The notes beneath the pieces are model-generated. The model was not told where the DNA came from. It was given only the letters and a program-made list of their open reading frames with translations, and did no database searches. From Treponema sp. (GTDB taxonomy: Bacteria; Spirochaetota; Spirochaetia; Treponematales; Breznakiellaceae), in the NCBI GenBank assembly GCA_031290325.1, contig JAITNU010000085.1:1-8279 (forward strand): a stretch of 8,279 nucleotides of DNA, given 5' to 3'. The stretch's first letter is position 1. Every line of letters starts with the position of its first letter. Position numbers and translations under genes: made by a program. Shown in pieces: positions 6,008 through 8,279 of this stretch.

Positions 6008-6015
6008 ATGTGTGT
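5997..6015. other. perfect 8-bp stem, 3-base loop hairpin
   Basis: ACACACAT (5997-6004) pairs exactly with ATGTGTGT (6008-6015) around the loop ACA. There is no T-run, so it is not a standard terminator. It is probably an outgrowth of the neighbouring CA repeats. Confidence 0.45.
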
Positions 6016-6115
6016 ATCTCGTTCTTCGTTTCTCACCACGATAGTAAGGCGCATGCCTTCACTATATGGGGATACGTACGCGCCCCCAAACAAACAACAA
6101 GCGAGGTTAAGAAAC

Positions 6116-6370
6116 ATGCTGGAGTACTTCGGAAACGACGTCTGGAGCCCCAACCAGCTCACCGATGCGCCCGATGACTTTTGGGCCGTCAACATTGCAT
6201 CCCACAATCAGAGTGACATCGTCGACCGGCTGATGAAGATCAGCGCGGGACTTACCAGGAGCGACGTCGTTTCCGTCCTGGAGGCGGAGCAGCTTCCCCG
6301 GTTCACCGCAGGGACCTACCGCGTCTACTTGCAGTATTCCACCGGTTCGGAGTTGAAGGAGCCCCGGTGA
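6116..6370 (+). CDS. shortened HU-like / DUF4469-type protein, 84 aa
   Basis: Residues 1-57 look like the N-terminal HU-like DNA-binding-fold region of a family found in Bacteroidetes and treponemes: NQLTDAPDDFWAV (13-25), then DIVDRLMK (34-41), then AGLTRSDVVSVLEAE (44-58). The end, LPRFTAGTYRVYLQY (60-74) then TGSELKEPR (76-84), resembles the last strands of the Ig-like DUF4469 domain usually found at the far end of such proteins. The middle, normally well over 100 residues, is missing, so this is probably an internal deletion product. ATG 6116 is preferred over ATG 6008: GAGG (6103-6106) precedes it and coding-like composition starts there. The stop CGG-TGA may also be secondary: shifting frame at 6367 continues as VNLTVVSSS to TAA at 6394-6396. 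It may still be translated, but native function is doubtful. Family assignment is from memory of motifs. Confidence 0.6.
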   Translation: MLEYFGNDVWSPNQLTDAPDDFWAVNIASHNQSDIVDRLMKISAGLTRSDVVSVLEAEQLPRFTAGTYRVYLQYSTGSELKEPR

Positions 6371-6385
6371 ATCTCACTGTGGTCT

Positions 6386-6401
6386 CATCGTCGTAACGAT
6401 G
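6386..6401 (+). other. leader hairpin 1
   Basis: CATCGT (6386-6391) pairs with ACGATG (6396-6401) around CGTA. It is the first of three consecutive hairpins between the HU-like fragment and the lipoprotein gene. No T-run follows. Confidence 0.4.
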
Positions 6402-6414
6402 GGCGCCGGAGGGA

Positions 6415-6441
6415 ATAACCGCACCGCATAGCGGGCGTTAT
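6415..6441 (+). other. leader hairpin 2
   Basis: ATAAC-C-GC-A-CCGC pairs with GCGG-GC-GTTAT around the loop ATA with two single-base bulges, a strong GC-rich stem. It ends one base before the terminator stem, so the two form a tandem structure. No sequence hallmark of a named riboswitch was seen. Confidence 0.4.
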
Positions 6442-6442
6442 A

Positions 6443-6469
6443 CCCCGTGCCTGGCACGGGGAATTTTTT
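6443..6469 (+). terminator. intrinsic terminator upstream of the lipoprotein gene
   Basis: CCCCGTGCC (6443-6451) and GGCACGGGG (6453-6461) form a near-perfect GC-rich stem, followed by AA and T6 (6464-6469). It should end transcription from upstream. The ribosome-binding site of the next gene begins at 6470, so that gene is either read through the stem or made conditionally by attenuation. No promoter is visible between the terminator and the gene. Confidence 0.75.
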
Positions 6470-6482
6470 AGGAGGTTCTTGT

Positions 6483-8279
6483 ATGAAGAAGAACAAGTTG
6501 TTTTTGGGAATGTTGGCGGCAGCGCTGACATTCGGATTAACCCTGACGGGCTGCCCCACTGATCCGGATCCGGAGCCGGAGCCTGACCTCACTACGCCGT
6601 ACACCATCACGGTGAATCCGCCTGCGGTGGGTGACGGTACGGCCAGCTCAAGCGTGCTCAAGGCAAAAGCCGGGGATACGGTAACCCTGACGGCCTCCCC
6701 CGCATCGGGGAAGAAGTTTACCTTCTGGTCAGGCGTTACGGTTGCCGCGCCGACTTCCGCGACAACGACCTTTACGATGCCGGCGTCCAACGTAACCATT
6801 ACCGCCACATTCGAGGCCCTTGGTACGGGTGAGTATACGGTAACCACGAGCGCCGCCCACGGTGCGGTTTCGGTAAGTCCGGGCTACGGCAAAGCCGGGG
6901 CCGTGATTGCCCTTACCGTTGCCCCCGACAAAGGCTACAAGCTGACCTCGCTGACGCCGAGTGCCGGAACCATCACCCCGACGGTCGCCGCAACGGTTTC
7001 CACCTATACGCTGACACTGCCGGCTTCGTTAACAGCGAACGTAACGGTTACCGCGGCCTTCCAGGCGATCCAGTACACGATAACGCTGCCCACAACAGAC
7101 ACGAACAAGGGGACTGTTACCGCATCCCTACAAAGTTCCGGCCCTGCTATCACTACCGCAGCCTACGGTGATCGGGTGTCGTTGAATATACACACGATGG
7201 CCGGATATATCTTTGACAAAGGTACCTTTGCCGTAACCGGCGCAAGCGGCGCGGTGTATGATAATTTCAATGGCGGTTCCAGTTCCAGTGATGGTAGTAT
7301 TACCGGTTATTCCTTCACCATGCCCGCTGAAAACATTACGGTAAGCGCGAGCTTTGTTACGCCCATCACCGTTAACGGTTCCCTGGTGATAAAGACCAAG
7401 GGGCTTACTGGGCAGTTGAGCGGGGCCAACTTGTACCTGTATTCTGACGCTTCTTACGATACCCAGGTAGCTTCTCTCTATTTGTCGGGCTTTGGGTCGG
7501 GCACCCAAGGCACAGACGGGTTTACCACCTATCAGGCGGTGAACTGGGAAGCAAAGCTTGCCCCCAGCGTCACAGCAAAGCCCTATTACGCGAAGCTATA
7601 CTACTATTCCAACACCGGTAGTAGCCAGTCCAAAGAGCTGGGCGAGTTCTTCAGCGCCGGCAGCACGAATGTTACCGGCGTCAGCAAGACCGTCGAAATC
7701 GGCGTAGTCACGATGCACGGAACACTGTCCGTTACGGTGAATGGAACGGCGATTAATTTTTCTGGCAGCAATAACGGTGAATTGACGGCGTATGCCAATG
7801 CGAACTACACCTACTCTATTGGGTATACCAGCTCATTAGCCAACGGAGCATGGACAATGCTCATACCGGATACCTACCAGAACAAAACGGTATACTTCGC
7901 GTTTGAGACGCAGGGTACGCACGTTTCCTGCAAATTGGGCGGCAAGACGGTAACAACCACCGCAACGCCGCTTTCAGGAACCTTCACCACCAAAACGATA
8001 GGCGGTACGGTAAAAGACGGGAAGATACCCATAGTAGATGCCGAGGTCATACTGCTCGACGGTACGGCAGCCACGTTTGACGCTTTGTATGCAAAGCTCG
8101 ACGGTGAAATAGCGGAGTTGGCCTATGGAGGTACCAATGAACTCGGCATATGGACAGCAACCGTATTGAGTGATGTCACCAGCGCGTATATTCTGGTATT
8201 GCAGTTCACCAGTTCGGACTCAGCCGACTGCTACATCACCAAGGCCAAGGTTGCCACGACAGGGACAGCCATTAACCTT
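6483..8279 (+). CDS. lipoprotein with InlB-like B-repeats (3' end beyond window)
   Basis: The frame is open for 599 codons to the window edge with no stop. ATG 6483 has AGGAGG (6470-6475) 7 bases upstream. A lipoprotein signal peptide is clear: basic start MKKNK, hydrophobic core, lipobox LTGC with the lipidated Cys at 24. A charged proline-rich tether (DPDPEPEPD, 27-35) follows. Three divergent InlB-type B-repeats come next (about 40-111, 118-194, 198-292). Each begins YT(I/V)T and ends near a T(M/L)P..(L)..NVTV..(A)F motif: FTMPASNVTITATF, LTLPASLTANVTVTAAF, FTMPAENITVSASF. The rest is beta-rich, with modules starting at VNGSLVIKTKG (297-307), HGTLSV, and GGTVKDGKIPIVDAEVILL, the last like carboxypeptidase-regulatory folds. 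It is expected to be anchored in the outer membrane or periplasm. It could act in adhesion or polysaccharide contact, but no catalytic motif is seen. Composition is more GC-rich than the receptor genes. Confidence 0.88.
   Translation, partial: MKKNKLFLGMLAAALTFGLTLTGCPTDPDPEPEPDLTTPYTITVNPPAVGDGTASSSVLKAKAGDTVTLTASPASGKKFTFWSGVTVAAPTSATTTFTMPASNVTITATFEALGTGEYTVTTSAAHGAVSVSPGYGKAGAVIALTVAPDKGYKLTSLTPSAGTITPTVAATVSTYTLTLPASLTANVTVTAAFQAIQYTITLPTTDTNKGTVTASLQSSGPAITTAAYGDRVSLNIHTMAGYIFDKGTFAVTGASGAVYDNFNGGSSSSDGSITGYSFTMPAENITVSASFVTPITVNGSLVIKTKGLTGQLSGANLYLYSDASYDTQVASLYLSGFGSGTQGTDGFTTYQAVNWEAKLAPSVTAKPYYAKLYYYSNTGSSQSKELGEFFSAGSTNVTGVSKTVEIGVVTMHGTLSVTVNGTAINFSGSNNGELTAYANANYTYSIGYTSSLANGAWTMLIPDTYQNKTVYFAFETQGTHVSCKLGGKTVTTTATPLSGTFTTKTIGGTVKDGKIPIVDAEVILLDGTAATFDALYAKLDGEIAELAYGGTNELGIWTATVLSDVTSAYILVLQFTSSDSADCYITKAKVATTGTAINL

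Noticed and set aside
3..6101. Shared 12-mer ACAAACAACAAG at 3-14 and 6090-6101 as a repeat or attachment site
   Set aside because: It is low-complexity and the flanks do not extend the match, so chance is sufficient.
6008..6115. Upstream extension of the HU-like protein from ATG 6008
   Set aside because: There is no ribosome-binding site before 6008, the ATG lies in a CA-repeat hairpin, and the 36 extra residues look non-protein-like. ATG 6116 has GAGG and starts where family similarity starts.
6374..6847. 157-codon minus-strand open frame over the lipoprotein start
   Set aside because: The plus strand has a lipoprotein signal peptide, lipobox and B-repeat; the minus frame's repetitive GS and V/T runs merely mirror the plus-strand codons.

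Overview
The window looks like spirochaete DNA, most likely a host-associated treponeme such as those of termite guts. This is inferred from protein content only: paired Cache-domain chemoreceptors, an HU-like/DUF4469-type protein fragment, an IS5-family remnant, and a lipoprotein with InlB-like B-repeats. No rRNA or housekeeping marker is present to confirm it.

Layout. Positions 1-470 are AT-rich and hold a GC-rich palindromic island (57-191), a candidate promoter/terminator pair (260-412) and a doubtful 46-codon hydrophobic ORF. Positions 499-747 encode an acidic 82-residue protein I do not recognise. Positions 811-1145 are a collapsed copy of a chemoreceptor gene that kept its two ends and lost its middle. 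Then comes the core of the window: two complete methyl-accepting chemotaxis protein genes in tandem (1254-3347 and 3364-5169), 16 bp apart and probably one operon, behind a near-consensus sigma-70 promoter. The first has a double-Cache-type sensor and the second a single Cache_2-type sensor. Both have the conserved signalling tip that binds CheA and CheW.

From 5170 to about 6115 the DNA is non-coding or decayed. It holds a solo 41-bp IS end (5240-5280), a promoter-like site (5428-5456) and a 353-bp IS5-family derivative (5534-5886) flanked by TAAA duplications. The IS sits a few codons after a plausible ribosome-binding site and start. It is followed by a C10 tract and a G-free CA/pyrimidine stretch. 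At about 6060 the composition turns GC-rich. There follow an 84-residue fragment joining the head of an HU-like protein to the tail of its DUF4469-type domain (6116-6370), three consecutive hairpins of which the last is a good terminator (6443-6469), and a large lipoprotein gene that runs off the window (6483 to beyond 8279).

The two receptors would feed environmental signals into the CheA/CheY pathway controlling motility, and the lipoprotein is probably a surface or periplasmic protein. I see no new multi-gene system. The most unusual theme is that three unrelated elements (receptor copy, IS, HU-like gene) all appear as end-retaining internal deletions. In addition, an IS-interrupted reading frame leads into a C10 tract whose length sets whether it joins the HU-like frame.
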